A stretch of 58,876 bases of DNA, taken from positions 1 through 58,876 of the IMG/VR virus record IMGVR_UViG_3300017706_000666. The stretch is one strand, 5' to 3'. How positions within the stretch are numbered: the stretch's first letter is position 1; each line of letters opens with the position of its first letter. Positions 27,094 through 34,314 of the stretch are shown one piece after another. The DNA is from a virus. A program made the position numbers and the translations under genes. The notes below the pieces were generated by a model. That model saw only the letters and a program-made list of their open reading frames with translations. It searched no databases and had not been told where the DNA came from.

Positions 27094-27519
27094 ATGAGCA
27101 GACACCATAACGGTAGGCGCAGAAGGGACTTCAATAAACTAAACAAGCGGTATGTAGCCAATAACTACATGAAGAAGTGGTCCCTTGTAGTAAGAGACAT
27201 AAAAGTCAACTACGGCATACAACAAGCTGAGCTTGAGTTTATGCTATACGTATATGACTTTGAATTTTTCACTGTGTCTCACGTAGCCAAGACCATGAAA
27301 AGGAGCAGAGAAAAACTTTACGAAAGAACCATACTTCCGCTAAAGAAGAAGGATTGGATAGAAAATATCTATCACGGAAAAGAAGTTGACCAGTATGTCA
27401 ACGCGCTATTCCAAGAAAGGCAAAACCATGAGCACCGACTTGGTCTATCCCAGAAAGGGAGAATGATGGTGCAGAGAGTGTATAGAAAGTTGGACGGAAG
27501 CGAACCCATTACCTTTTAG
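27094..27519 (+). CDS. Winged-helix (MarR/PadR-type) DNA-binding protein
   Basis: 141 residues. A very basic N-terminus (HHNGRRRRDFNK) precedes a helix rich in aromatic residues (AELEFMLYVYDFEFF), then a helix-turn-helix FFTVSHVAKTMKRSREKLYE (58-77) and a wing-like segment ending in LGLSQKGRMMVQRVYRKL, the arrangement of MarR/PadR winged-helix regulators. It is the only plus-strand gene in this part of the late block, with its own host-type promoter overlapping that of the divergent late gene. It probably regulates the late switch or its own synthesis. Its last 11 bases overlap the convergent gene at 27509. Confidence 0.7.
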   Translation: MSRHHNGRRRRDFNKLNKRYVANNYMKKWSLVVRDIKVNYGIQQAELEFMLYVYDFEFFTVSHVAKTMKRSREKLYERTILPLKKKDWIENIYHGKEVDQYVNALFQERQNHEHRLGLSQKGRMMVQRVYRKLDGSEPITF

Positions 27520-28327
27520 AAATCATAGCACCCTTATAGGTGTCTCTAATTTCGTCAGGGTAGATTCTCTTTAACATGTACTCATTTTCAACGTTGCCTC
27601 CAGCGATGTCGTAGTACGTTTTCCCTTGAGCGTCTACACCAGTGCCTACAATAATATCCGTGTGACTGTTGTATTTCTCGCCCTTTTCTCCTGACTTTTT
27701 GAACTTATTAAACTTCCAATCTTTAGTGTTCTTGAAGTCGCGCTTGTCTCCATGTACATCGTCGTAGCCCTTGAACAAGAGGTCGCCCGCCCTGAGTTCA
27801 CTTACTTGTTTGCCGATGAGTCTTTTTGCTTCGTAAGCATCGTACTCATACGTCTCGTCTTTCTTTAGAGCCTTTGTCTTGAATGCATCGTTCATGTACA
27901 TTCTGTGGGCACCATAGGGTCGGAAGCCCATTTCCTTAGCTTCTTTGTTTGAGTTTGCTCCTAAGAATCCTCTTACGTGAGCTGATGTAGTAGACGCACT
28001 CCAAGGAGTTCCCGTGGCGCTTGCCTTTTCACCACCAGCCCCATACGTGTCTGTCAAAAGCACGTCTTCGATGAACTCCCCGGAACGTGGGTCCTTCTCA
28101 TCAAGGAACCGCATGGGTTGACCGGATACTTGTACTGGGTCAACAAAATTATTTTGGATGTTAGCAGCTGTCATAGCAAGCCGCATCTCTGCTGCTTCCC
28201 TGTCCTCAAATCCGGGGGTGTCTCCAGTGTACTCTGCCTTACCCTTCTGTCCGGCCTTCCTTTTTTTGCGACCACCAAACAGGGCGCGAACGCCCCTACT
28301 TGGTCCTTTTCCTTTAGCTACTTCCAT
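27509..28327 (-). CDS. DUF2272-like cell-wall peptidase candidate
   Basis: 272 residues from the ATG at 28327. The first 35 are very basic. From residue 105 it follows the NlpC/P60-related DUF2272 pattern: GTPWSAS (106-112), HRMYMNDAFK (141-150), ELRAGDLLF (177-185), SHTDIIVG (221-228) and IAGGNVENEYMLKRI (241-255). The usual catalytic Cys is not evident at the PWSA position; H222 and the GD turn are present. It could be a virion-associated or lysis-related muramyl peptidase. It lies alone on the minus strand, far from the holin, flanked by plus-strand genes. Activity is inferred, and the family match is from memory. Confidence 0.55.
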   Translation of the reverse strand: MEVAKGKGPSRGVRALFGGRKKRKAGQKGKAEYTGDTPGFEDREAAEMRLAMTAANIQNNFVDPVQVSGQPMRFLDEKDPRSGEFIEDVLLTDTYGAGGEKASATGTPWSASTTSAHVRGFLGANSNKEAKEMGFRPYGAHRMYMNDAFKTKALKKDETYEYDAYEAKRLIGKQVSELRAGDLLFKGYDDVHGDKRDFKNTKDWKFNKFKKSGEKGEKYNSHTDIIVGTGVDAQGKTYYDIAGGNVENEYMLKRIYPDEIRDTYKGAMISKR

Positions 28328-28398
28328 GACGAAATGTAATTGCTGCACAATATACGGAATCTTGCAGCGTTAAGGATGTAGACAAACCCATCAAACGC

Positions 28399-28614
28399 AT
28401 GACGTACAAGAAAGCAAGAACATACGCAGACATGGAAAGCGACCCTCGCGTAGACTGGATTTCCAATGAGAGAGGAACAGGAGAAGGAATCTGGGTCTAC
28501 CTAAAACAAGGGTACATCAACGAACACCTTGAATGCGGAACCATTCACGAACACACGGTAGCAGAGTGCTGCCTTCAGCTCAATACACAAGTAACTCAAA
28601 CCCCTTCATCATGA
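28399..28614 (+). CDS. Unknown small protein, coupled to a secreted protein
   Basis: 71 residues, starting MTYKKARTYADMESDPRVDW and containing GIWVYLKQGYINEHLECGTIHEH. The YADMESDPRVDW to GIWVYLKQGY part has the look of a small domain found in phage and mobile-element ORFs, but I cannot name it. The stop overlaps the start of the secreted protein gene (ATGA at 28611), so the two are translated together. It lies in a plus-strand island inside the minus-strand late block. Confidence 0.55.
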   Translation: MTYKKARTYADMESDPRVDWISNERGTGEGIWVYLKQGYINEHLECGTIHEHTVAECCLQLNTQVTQTPSS

Positions 28615-29042
28615 AGAACATCATCATCATCCTCACCGCCCTTCCGGGCTTCCTCTTCGCTCAAAGCGAAATCGACTTCAACATCATCGTGGCTCCTCAA
28701 GGAAACTTGTTCGCATCTACGGTAAACAAGGACGCTGTATGGTCGCACTTCTTAGAGCCGCTATACTACAGCATCGACAACCCTGCCTTCGTTCCATTTG
28801 AATATGGCTCAACAGTGCTAGACTTTACTACAGGTCAAAAAGGAATCCACCACCTGCTGCTTACGGCTGATAGCGATACGATTGCATACCTAATACTTCG
28901 CGTTGACAACACGGTACTGGCAACCACTAGCTACCGCGAGATTCTGGTCAACGAAGCCGAAGACTCGAATGCAACTTACGCGCCATCACGTAACAATCAA
29001 GTGAACAGCATCTTTGGGCTTACACCCGGACTGCAAGATTAA
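28611..29042 (+). CDS. Secreted protein with signal peptide, unknown function
   Basis: 143 residues. The N-terminus MKNIIIILTALPGFLFAQ is a clear type I signal peptide ending in AQ, the ending typical of Bacteroidota exported proteins. The mature part is beta-rich with few charges (FNIIVAPQGNLFASTVNK, then GIHHLLLTADSDTIAYLILR). It has no lipobox and no type IX sorting domain, so the product should stay in the periplasm or be released. The start at 28611 is chosen over an upstream one because it gives the signal peptide and the ATGA overlap. A host-envelope role such as superinfection exclusion is a guess. Confidence 0.65.
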   Translation: MKNIIIILTALPGFLFAQSEIDFNIIVAPQGNLFASTVNKDAVWSHFLEPLYYSIDNPAFVPFEYGSTVLDFTTGQKGIHHLLLTADSDTIAYLILRVDNTVLATTSYREILVNEAEDSNATYAPSRNNQVNSIFGLTPGLQD

Positions 29043-30283
29043 AACTTTGCCTTAAGGTCTTTTCGGGTAAACAGCTTAGCAAGTCTAGTCGGATACTTTA
29101 CAGTACCCCTGTTACCGAAGTTTTCGGTTCGATTAAACAAACCTCTGCTGACAGAAGTGACTCCGCGTTCCCTCTCTTCTTTTGTAGGGGGGACCTCGGC
29201 ACCTCTGTTGGCACGTTTGTAAATCATTCCCCCACCATACATCTCACCCTTTTGTCTGGCGATTTGCTCGGCGGCTCTTCTGCGCCTTTCAGCAGCTTGC
29301 TCCTCTCGACTCTTCATTACCGATTCAAAAGAATGATTGGCTTGGTCCATGAAGTATTCGTTGTCTGCGCCCTCATAGATTTCATCTCTTTCTTGAAAGC
29401 CAAACTCATCCATGAAATACTCGACGAACTGAATCGATTTTTCGTTCTCTTGAGATAGGTCGATACCAGCTTCTTCCGCACGTGCAGCGAGGACAGATAT
29501 ATCACCGGGCTTGACCACCTTGTCTCCAACGCCATTTAGTACCTTGGGGAAGTTAGCGCCGGGGAATCCAGCCTGAGCAACTTCACGGTTCGGGTCATAG
29601 AACCTTGCGGTAGGAACCTTGATTTCGTCAAACTTGATGGCTCCGTGAAAGTCTCCAACCTTCTTGTCCGTCATATAAGAACGCATCAGGCTCAACTTCT
29701 CTTCGTCACTCTTGCCGTCCAGTGCTCTAGAGAAGTTACTATTGCCAGAAGCAATCATATCGTCAGCAGCAGCCAGAGCTTTGTCTGGGTTTTCATCAAT
29801 GAATCTGTTAACCTTTGCCGCGTATCGCTGATACTGAGCATCGAGTGAGCCCTCTCCCTTGAGATATCTTTTTCCGAAGGCGGTGTCCTTTAGTCGTTGT
29901 TGCTCTTCTGGAGACATAGCATCGAGACCGCCATCTGGAACATCAAAGTTGTAGGCGTCAATCTTGCCTTCGCCTTGAGCAGACCGCATGCCTTCGTTGC
30001 TGGTGTATGTTACTCTAGCCTCATCCTCTGTTCTGAAGTAAGGGCTACGGGTAGTTGACTGCTTCTTTGGGTCTCCGTCTCCGTTTGGGACATCGTTACC
30101 GTTTTCGGCATACTCCATCTTGCCGCCGTAACGCATGTACTTGTAAGGTTTCTCATCAACCTCACCGCCCATGGCATACCTTTTCACCATAGCCCCGGCA
30201 AGAGCCTTCTTTAGGTCCCCGCTTCCTTTGCCATCAGCAGCATAGAACGGAACCATCTTACCATTTACCTTAACCATCTTCAT
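29039..30283 (-). CDS. Unknown late (probably virion) protein
   Basis: 414 residues from the ATG at 30283, chosen because the host-type promoter at 30289-30296 lies just before it; longer starts would overlap the neighbouring gene. The N-terminus has Gly/Tyr/Met-rich phrases (KRYAMGGEVDEKPYKYMRYGG) common in structural proteins of Bacteroidota and marine phages. The middle is helical, and residues 330-370 include an Arg/Glu-rich helix (EEQAAERRRRAAEQIARQ). The stop overlaps tail to tail with that of the secreted protein on the other strand. An internal head protein is plausible, but unproven. Confidence 0.6.
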   Translation of the reverse strand: MKMVKVNGKMVPFYAADGKGSGDLKKALAGAMVKRYAMGGEVDEKPYKYMRYGGKMEYAENGNDVPNGDGDPKKQSTTRSPYFRTEDEARVTYTSNEGMRSAQGEGKIDAYNFDVPDGGLDAMSPEEQQRLKDTAFGKRYLKGEGSLDAQYQRYAAKVNRFIDENPDKALAAADDMIASGNSNFSRALDGKSDEEKLSLMRSYMTDKKVGDFHGAIKFDEIKVPTARFYDPNREVAQAGFPGANFPKVLNGVGDKVVKPGDISVLAARAEEAGIDLSQENEKSIQFVEYFMDEFGFQERDEIYEGADNEYFMDQANHSFESVMKSREEQAAERRRRAAEQIARQKGEMYGGGMIYKRANRGAEVPPTKEERERGVTSVSRGLFNRTENFGNRGTVKYPTRLAKLFTRKDLKAKF

Positions 30284-30288
30284 GGTTA

Positions 30289-30296
30289 CAAATATA
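30289..30296 (-). promoter_or_regulatory. Bacteroidota-type -7 box TATATTTG
   Basis: Exact TAnnTTTG match on the minus strand, 5 bases before the ATG at 30283. The mRNA would be almost leaderless for that start; a second in-frame ATG lies at 30277. Confidence 0.5.
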
Positions 30297-30302
30297 AAGG
30301 TA

Positions 30303-30956
30303 TTACCTAAGGTCTGTATCGTGCTTTCTTGAACCTCTGATGTAGCTGTTAACCCTGCCCATAGCCCAAGCAGCCATTGACGCGCCACGTCTAGAGCCCG
30401 ACGAAAGCCAAGCACCCTGACCACGTCGGTACACCTTTGCTAGGGTTCCGTAAGAAATTCCGGAACTCTTGGCTTTCTTCTGGAGAGTGGCCTTTGTTGA
30501 AGCGTTCATTGGCTTAGCCTTAACCTTCGCCCCTTTCTTTGCCTCGGTTCTTTTCTTAAACCTAAGGAAGGAAATCTTCTTTCCTTTCCTATAATCGTCT
30601 GCCATCTCCTTCTTGTTGGCAGCATCCTCCTTTACAGTGGCTTTGATTTCCTTACCCTGTTCCGGGTCGGTGTATCTAGTTGGGAGTCCTAGTCTATACG
30701 GCTGCTTGCGTTTGCCAACTTTAGCTCCAGCGTTAGCCTTAGACATCAACTTAGTTCTCCTGATGTAGTTCCCATCAGCGTCTTGAAACAACTCCGACCC
30801 CAGCTTTCTCTCTTCTGGGGTTACTTTATCATTGTAGATTCTGTCTGCAACTTGCCTGCTTACACTCTTCCCTGTCGTGCCTTTATACGGCATGGAGAAA
30901 TCAATGTTCGAAGCAAGAGCTTTCGCTGGCTTTTTCTTTTTCCTCTTACTTGCCAT
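30303..30956 (-). CDS. Basic protein with DUF5824-like C-terminus
   Basis: 217 residues, very rich in Lys and Arg (MASKRKKKKPAKALAS start). The last 50 residues, with YGTLAKVYRRGQGAWLSSGS, RRGASMAAWAMGRVNSYI and a final acidic-basic tail, match a short domain widespread in marine phages and large viruses (DUF5824-like, from memory). Its function is unknown; the charge suggests contact with nucleic acid, possibly inside the head. It overlaps the preceding 62-residue gene by 11 bases in the same transcript. Confidence 0.6.
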   Translation of the reverse strand: MASKRKKKKPAKALASNIDFSMPYKGTTGKSVSRQVADRIYNDKVTPEERKLGSELFQDADGNYIRRTKLMSKANAGAKVGKRKQPYRLGLPTRYTDPEQGKEIKATVKEDAANKKEMADDYRKGKKISFLRFKKRTEAKKGAKVKAKPMNASTKATLQKKAKSSGISYGTLAKVYRRGQGAWLSSGSRRGASMAAWAMGRVNSYIRGSRKHDTDLR

Positions 30957-31134
30957 GGCTAGCGACTTTGAACGACGCCTCCTTTACAGCACCGGGGTGC
31001 GGCTGGTAGTCGCCCTTCATGAGATAATACCTACCCTGCTCCTCCATCCAGTGATACCCGGACGGTGATGGAACAGACACCTTCTTAGAAGATACAGTGA
31101 GCTTTGGACGTTCTGATTTACGAGCGGCTTTCAT
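30946..31134 (-). CDS. Small basic protein with a YHWM / GRYYLM motif
   Basis: 62 residues. After a Lys/Ser-rich N-terminus comes PSPSGYHWMEEQGRYYLMKG followed by DYQPHPGA and a VKEASFKV strand. The HWM..GRYYLM.G....HPGA pattern recurs in tiny phage proteins of unknown role near head genes. It overlaps both neighbours, so all three are in one translational group. No function is assigned. Confidence 0.6.
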   Translation of the reverse strand: MKAARKSERPKLTVSSKKVSVPSPSGYHWMEEQGRYYLMKGDYQPHPGAVKEASFKVASHGK

Positions 31135-31342
31135 TTTTCTGACGTTTACGCTCCTTGTCCATCATTTTCTTCATAGCGTCTTCGCGCCTACCAGACAGAA
31201 GATACACCATGGCATAATTCTGCAACACTGAGTCGGGAATTTTGGTGTCTGGAAATTCTTTTGCAAACCTCTCCTTAGTGTCCGCTAGGTTGGACTCTTT
31301 AGTCAAAGGCTTTTTATCGGTTCCCTTTACAGCGGCACCCAT
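31118..31342 (-). CDS. Unknown small charged protein
   Basis: 74 residues from the ATG at 31342 (MGAAVKGTDKKPL). A GTG at 31378 would add a Lys-rich extension but lies right beside the promoter box at 31383-31390 and is less likely. The sequence is helical and highly charged, with ERFAKEFPDTKIPDSVLQNY and a C-terminal basic tail. It overlaps the next gene by 17 bases. The function is unknown; co-transcription with the basic DUF5824-like protein suggests a late role. Confidence 0.55.
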   Translation of the reverse strand: MGAAVKGTDKKPLTKESNLADTKERFAKEFPDTKIPDSVLQNYAMVYLLSGRREDAMKKMMDKERKRQKNESRS

Positions 31343-31382
31343 GTTGGCCTTCTTCTTCTTTTTGTACTTGTAGTTCACCTAG

Positions 31383-31390
31383 CAAATATA
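31383..31390 (-). promoter_or_regulatory. Bacteroidota-type -7 box TATATTTG
   Basis: Exact TAnnTTTG match on the minus strand, 40 bases before the preferred ATG at 31342. It lies in the 14-base gap after the 88-residue gene. Confidence 0.55.
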
Positions 31391-31392
31391 GG

Positions 31393-31659
31393 TCACTTAG
31401 AAAGACCCCATTTGTAATTGCTGAACCCGCACTGGACCTTGAAGTCTATAGATTTAATCTTGAGACTCAAGTTGTTTTTTTGTTTTTTAATCTTGGCTGG
31501 AGTCTTGAATGCGTATGCAATGAGTCTGTCCCTATGATGGTCTGACCCCCATATCAAGTCTTTATCGTTTCCAGCTAGGACTACGTCCCCTACTCGGTAA
31601 TCTGTTTTTGATTTACCGTCATGAAGAACCACATCGCAGAGATGTATTGGGTCTCTCAC
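31393..31659 (-). CDS. Unknown small protein
   Basis: 88 residues, beginning MRDPIHLCDVVLHDGKSK. The pattern VGDVVLAGNDKDLIWGSDHHRDR followed by a basic stretch suggests a small beta barrel with a tail (ANKKQK-type lysines). The start overlaps the preceding stop (ATGA at 31656), so it is coupled to the membrane/coiled-coil gene. Not recognised. Confidence 0.6.
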   Translation of the reverse strand: MRDPIHLCDVVLHDGKSKTDYRVGDVVLAGNDKDLIWGSDHHRDRLIAYAFKTPAKIKKQKNNLSLKIKSIDFKVQCGFSNYKWGLSK

Positions 31660-31895
31660 TGCATCTGGTTTTTAGCCAGAAGAATCTTGACCTCTTGCAC
31701 TTCTTTCAGTAACTGCTTGATGTCCTCTTTCATCTCGGAGTTGTCGGTCTCCAAGGCAATCACCCTCCCTTTAAGTGAGCTGTAATCTGACTGGTGCTTA
31801 ATCCAAATCCCAATCAGTGAGCCCGCTATAAGCAATAGCTCAAACTGTGTCAGTGCGTCCATGTCACAAAAATAGTAATCAATACCCACACTCAT
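31656..31895 (-). CDS. Membrane-anchored coiled-coil protein
   Basis: 79 residues with one hydrophobic segment (about 19-33, FELLLIAGSLIGIWI) followed by a heptad-like coiled coil to the C-terminus (LKGRVIALETDNSEMKEDIK and beyond). One helix plus coiled coil is typical of spanin-like or envelope-spanning phage proteins, or of an anchor for the preceding secreted product. The start at 31895 is supported by an ATGA overlap with the T9SS-sorted protein gene. Role in lysis or surface modification is inferred from topology only. Confidence 0.6.
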   Translation of the reverse strand: MSVGIDYYFCDMDALTQFELLLIAGSLIGIWIKHQSDYSSLKGRVIALETDNSEMKEDIKQLLKEVQEVKILLAKNQMQ

Positions 31896-33094
31896 TTCAA
31901 AACTAAAACATGTCCAGTAAGATTCACCGCTTGTGATGACCCAACCTTCGACGCCCTAAGAGAATACACGTAGGTTCCGCTCGCGGTGCCCGTCATATAC
32001 CACTGGTCTCCGGGCTGCTCACCCGACCACACGACCTGTCCCCATCTATTGTAAACGCGCATATCCCACTCTCTCCAACACTGTGGGTCTGTAACAGCAT
32101 AAAAAGAATCGTTTATCCCGTCACCGTTTGGCGTAGCAGCATTAGGAATAAAAACATCTACGTCCTCGCACACCATACCGCCCACGTCTTCGCACGGCAA
32201 CCCGCTATCACAATCAATGTATTCAGTTACCACCGAGTACTCTGTTAAGGTCACGGTGTCTGTTAGGTAGATATACTCCGTCAGGACTACATCAACGTAG
32301 GTCGTGTCGTAAACAAGGGTCTCGGTGAATACAGTATCCGTCACGTATATGTAGTTGTCTATATATGTCGTGTCGTACATGTATACCTCTATGTAGTTGT
32401 CTACTATCAGTGTGTCGATTAGCGTGATAGTATCAGCTGGCAGCTCCACGAATACTGTATCGGTTTCGTACACGTATACGGTGTCCGTGATGGTGGGGTC
32501 TGGGCAGAAGGTGATTCTGTTGTCGCTCAGGTTGATGTCTGGATAGGTCTGAGTTTGGTTGAAGCTGGTTCCGTTGCTCCACCCTTCAGGGAATGGGAAG
32601 TCCTCGTAGTCCGCCGTTTGAGAAACGTTTATCTGCCAGATTACAACCTCCCAGCAATACCCCTCTACCTCATTTTCAATTATGCAATCCCAGCTGAAAG
32701 GTGGGTTTAAGATGAAGTTTGAAAACCCATTTGTCCATCCAGTATTGTTTGAGGTCATGACATACGACCATCCCGGATGAAATGTATTTGAAGTGCAATC
32801 TGTGTTCTCCCCATAGTCTTCCCCAGTGACTTCATCAACGTAGTGAAGCCCGAACACGAGGTGGCTAACAGACTCATTATTGCCCACGTGAAATCCGCCG
32901 GACTCCTCGCATGTGTTACCATCGAATTGTGTGAACTCATTGCACCCACAGTTCTCCGTATTCAGCCATTGAACTTGGAATGAGTGCAGGCCGTCCGAAA
33001 CAGCCGGAGGTGTGTAGCCTAGAAGTGCTAGGTCACAGGTCTGAGAGAGCCCAATGAAAGGCATCAGAAAGAGGAGAAGGAGAGGTGGTTTCAT
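31892..33094 (-). CDS. Secreted protein with T9SS type B sorting domain
   Basis: 400 residues. Signal peptide 1-18 (LLLLFLMPFIGLSQ). Residues 19-198 form a Cys-rich globular domain with many aromatic residues. Residues 200-293 are a Thr/Tyr/Asp/Val stalk of repeated TDTVYV and DTTYID units. Residues 312-400 are a gliding-motility-associated C-terminal domain (CHU_C type): FIPNAATPNGDGINDSF (315-331), MRVYNRWGQVVW (345-356), GTYVYSLRA and a terminal GHVLVLK. In Bacteroidota such domains direct export through the type IX system and attachment to the cell surface. The product is thus expected on the infected cell's surface. It is the first gene of the late block, coupled (ATGA) to a membrane coiled-coil gene. 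Confidence 0.85.
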   Translation of the reverse strand: MKPPLLLLFLMPFIGLSQTCDLALLGYTPPAVSDGLHSFQVQWLNTENCGCNEFTQFDGNTCEESGGFHVGNNESVSHLVFGLHYVDEVTGEDYGENTDCTSNTFHPGWSYVMTSNNTGWTNGFSNFILNPPFSWDCIIENEVEGYCWEVVIWQINVSQTADYEDFPFPEGWSNGTSFNQTQTYPDINLSDNRITFCPDPTITDTVYVYETDTVFVELPADTITLIDTLIVDNYIEVYMYDTTYIDNYIYVTDTVFTETLVYDTTYVDVVLTEYIYLTDTVTLTEYSVVTEYIDCDSGLPCEDVGGMVCEDVDVFIPNAATPNGDGINDSFYAVTDPQCWREWDMRVYNRWGQVVWSGEQPGDQWYMTGTASGTYVYSLRASKVGSSQAVNLTGHVLVLK

Positions 33095-33098
33095 GGCA

Positions 33099-33257
33099 CA
33101 AAGCTACCACCTTTTTAGGCACAGCTTTCCCATATTCACTCTCTAGTTATCGTGACGTTAGGGGCTCACGATTACCCCATGTGTCTAAGCCCCGTAGGTG
33201 TCAAACTGGTCCGCCCCAGCGGGCCAAGTGCGATACCGTTTCCGTGACTAGGCAAAG
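33099..33257 (-). promoter_or_regulatory. Structured leader of the late block
   Basis: The transcript from the promoter at 33258-33288 would carry a leader of about 150 bases before the ATG at 33094. It can fold into a stable hairpin GGTCCGC/GCGGGCC with a 4-base loop (about 33210-33228) and a stem GGGGCT/AGCCCC (about 33169-33206). A second TAnnTTTG box (TAGCTTTG, 33099-33106) lies 4 bases before the ATG, so a nearly leaderless message is an alternative. No known riboswitch class was recognised. Confidence 0.4.
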
Positions 33258-33288
33258 CAAAGGTACACGAAAAAAACTACAAAGTCAA
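33258..33288 (-). promoter_or_regulatory. Complete Bacteroidota-type promoter of the late block
   Basis: Minus-strand TACCTTTG (33258-33265) matches the -7 consensus TAnnTTTG, and a TTG at 33286-33288 lies 20 bases upstream, the expected -33 position. This is the only host-type promoter in the window in which both boxes are evident. It should be read by the host primary sigma factor. Confidence 0.6.
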
Positions 33289-33308
33289 GTACTTATTACG
33301 CTTCCTTA

Positions 33309-33443
33309 ATGGCTGAGCGAATTGCTCGTATCACCATCAAGAACCAGATTGTTATAACAGAGTATGCTACGTATGAAGAGACCATGCCTAATGTCAATTT
33401 TGTTTCGGGCGCAAAAGTACATTTCGATTCGCCATTTGCCTAA
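33309..33443 (+). CDS. Possible 44-residue early protein
   Basis: A short plus-strand frame, ATG at 33309 to TAA at 33441, starting MAERIARITIKNQIVITEY and continuing with YEETMPNVNFVSGAKVHFD. The alternating hydrophobic pattern (ARITIKNQIVITEYATY) predicts a beta hairpin and looks like real coding sequence. It faces the minus-strand late promoter and lies at the start of the plus-strand block. No copy of the early promoter element precedes it. It could be a tiny early protein or a chance frame. Confidence 0.4.
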   Translation: MAERIARITIKNQIVITEYATYEETMPNVNFVSGAKVHFDSPFA

Positions 33444-33769
33444 TCAACCTTGTGAAAAAAGGTGTGAGTCATATATAGCTAGGGGATTATGCATGCATGC
33501 AAGCGGTCGCCGCACCTGACCGAAACGCATCCGGGCAACCCACCCCCTGCAATTTGTGTCGGGTCCGCGCAAACATTCCAGCGTTTTTCCCAGCGCACTC
33601 CGGCATCGAGGTATCGTGACGTACACCACCACCTGATACGTGAGGTGAACAGACCTGCTCCGCATCGCGGTCCACGGACAAACCATGCAGGTACAATCCC
33701 ACCCCCACCTAGACGGCAAGACATATACACCCCAGACATGGGTGACCACATCAAATTTATTTGGGGCTC
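33444..33769. other. Long noncoding region between the two transcription blocks (origin or control region candidate)
   Basis: About 325 bases without a convincing gene. All frames here are open but the translations are rich in Pro, Arg, His and Cys and look random. The stretch is visibly richer in C and G than the flanks. It contains a tandem GCATGCATGCA, hairpins GCGG/CCGC, CCGC/GCGG and CACCT/AGGTG, and an ATCGTGACGT word (about 33614) also found in the late leader (about 33153). A replication origin or regulatory region is the best guess. Confidence 0.35.
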
Positions 33770-33809
33770 GCATACTATAATCAAAGTGTGGTGCGTTATA
33801 GGACTGAAC
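33770..33809 (+). promoter_or_regulatory. Early promoter-like element, copy 1
   Basis: The most divergent copy of the nine-copy element. It has GCATACTATAATC in place of GCACAATA and then, at the usual distance, GCGTTATAGGACTGAAC, which matches copy 2 (CCGTTATACTATTGAAC). It ends 44 bases before the ATG at 33853. Confidence 0.45.
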
Positions 33810-33852
33810 GCGATAGCTAAAAACAATGTCAAATCCACATAACCCCCACACC

Positions 33853-34314
33853 ATGAGCAAGTTGCCCATCGTTTCCATCAAAGTCCAGCACGGCACGTCC
33901 GTCGTCACGCTCTCCACCATGGGAGACACCACCCACGTCCAGACCGACACCGGAGTCTGTTTCCACGTCCGCCAGCTGGCTGAGGACAGCGTGTACTTCA
34001 AGCCCGCTCGAACCATCCTCAATCAGGCCCGTGAACTTGTGCGCACCGAGACCGCAATGGCTCAATCCTTTCATCACGTTCTCATGGCCCGCTTGGACAT
34101 CAAAAGCGCCATCAAAGGAGGCGTGGATGCAACAAACCCTGCCGACGAGAGCCGCATCTTGAACGACGCTTTCGATGCCCTTGCCAAGCTGGAGATTCGC
34201 CGCATCGAAATCATGCGAGAGCGGGAAGAACTCCGGGACGACATCAAACGTCAGAACTACAGCCGCCGGATTGACAACGGAGACGGCACGTCCACAGAAA
34301 TTTTAGAGGGCTGA
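33853..34314 (+). CDS. Unknown early protein
   Basis: 153 residues from the ATG at 33853; an in-frame ATG at 33826 would add NPHNPHT-like residues that look like untranslated leader. The N-terminal half is beta-rich (IVSIKVQHGTSVVTLST), and the C-terminal half is a long charged helix (LEIRRIEIMREREELRDDIK). It is the first sizeable gene of the early block, behind promoter element copy 1, and its stop lies inside element copy 2. No family was recognised. Confidence 0.6.
   Translation: MSKLPIVSIKVQHGTSVVTLSTMGDTTHVQTDTGVCFHVRQLAEDSVYFKPARTILNQARELVRTETAMAQSFHHVLMARLDIKSAIKGGVDATNPADESRILNDAFDALAKLEIRRIEIMREREELRDDIKRQNYSRRIDNGDGTSTEILEG

Noticed and set aside
33444-34022. Minus-strand frame of 192 residues and other long frames (33479-33838 minus, 33489-33842 plus)
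   Set aside because: All frames are open because this stretch is low in A and T. The products are rich in Cys, Trp, Arg, Pro and His without any pattern, and three mutually overlapping frames cannot all be genes.
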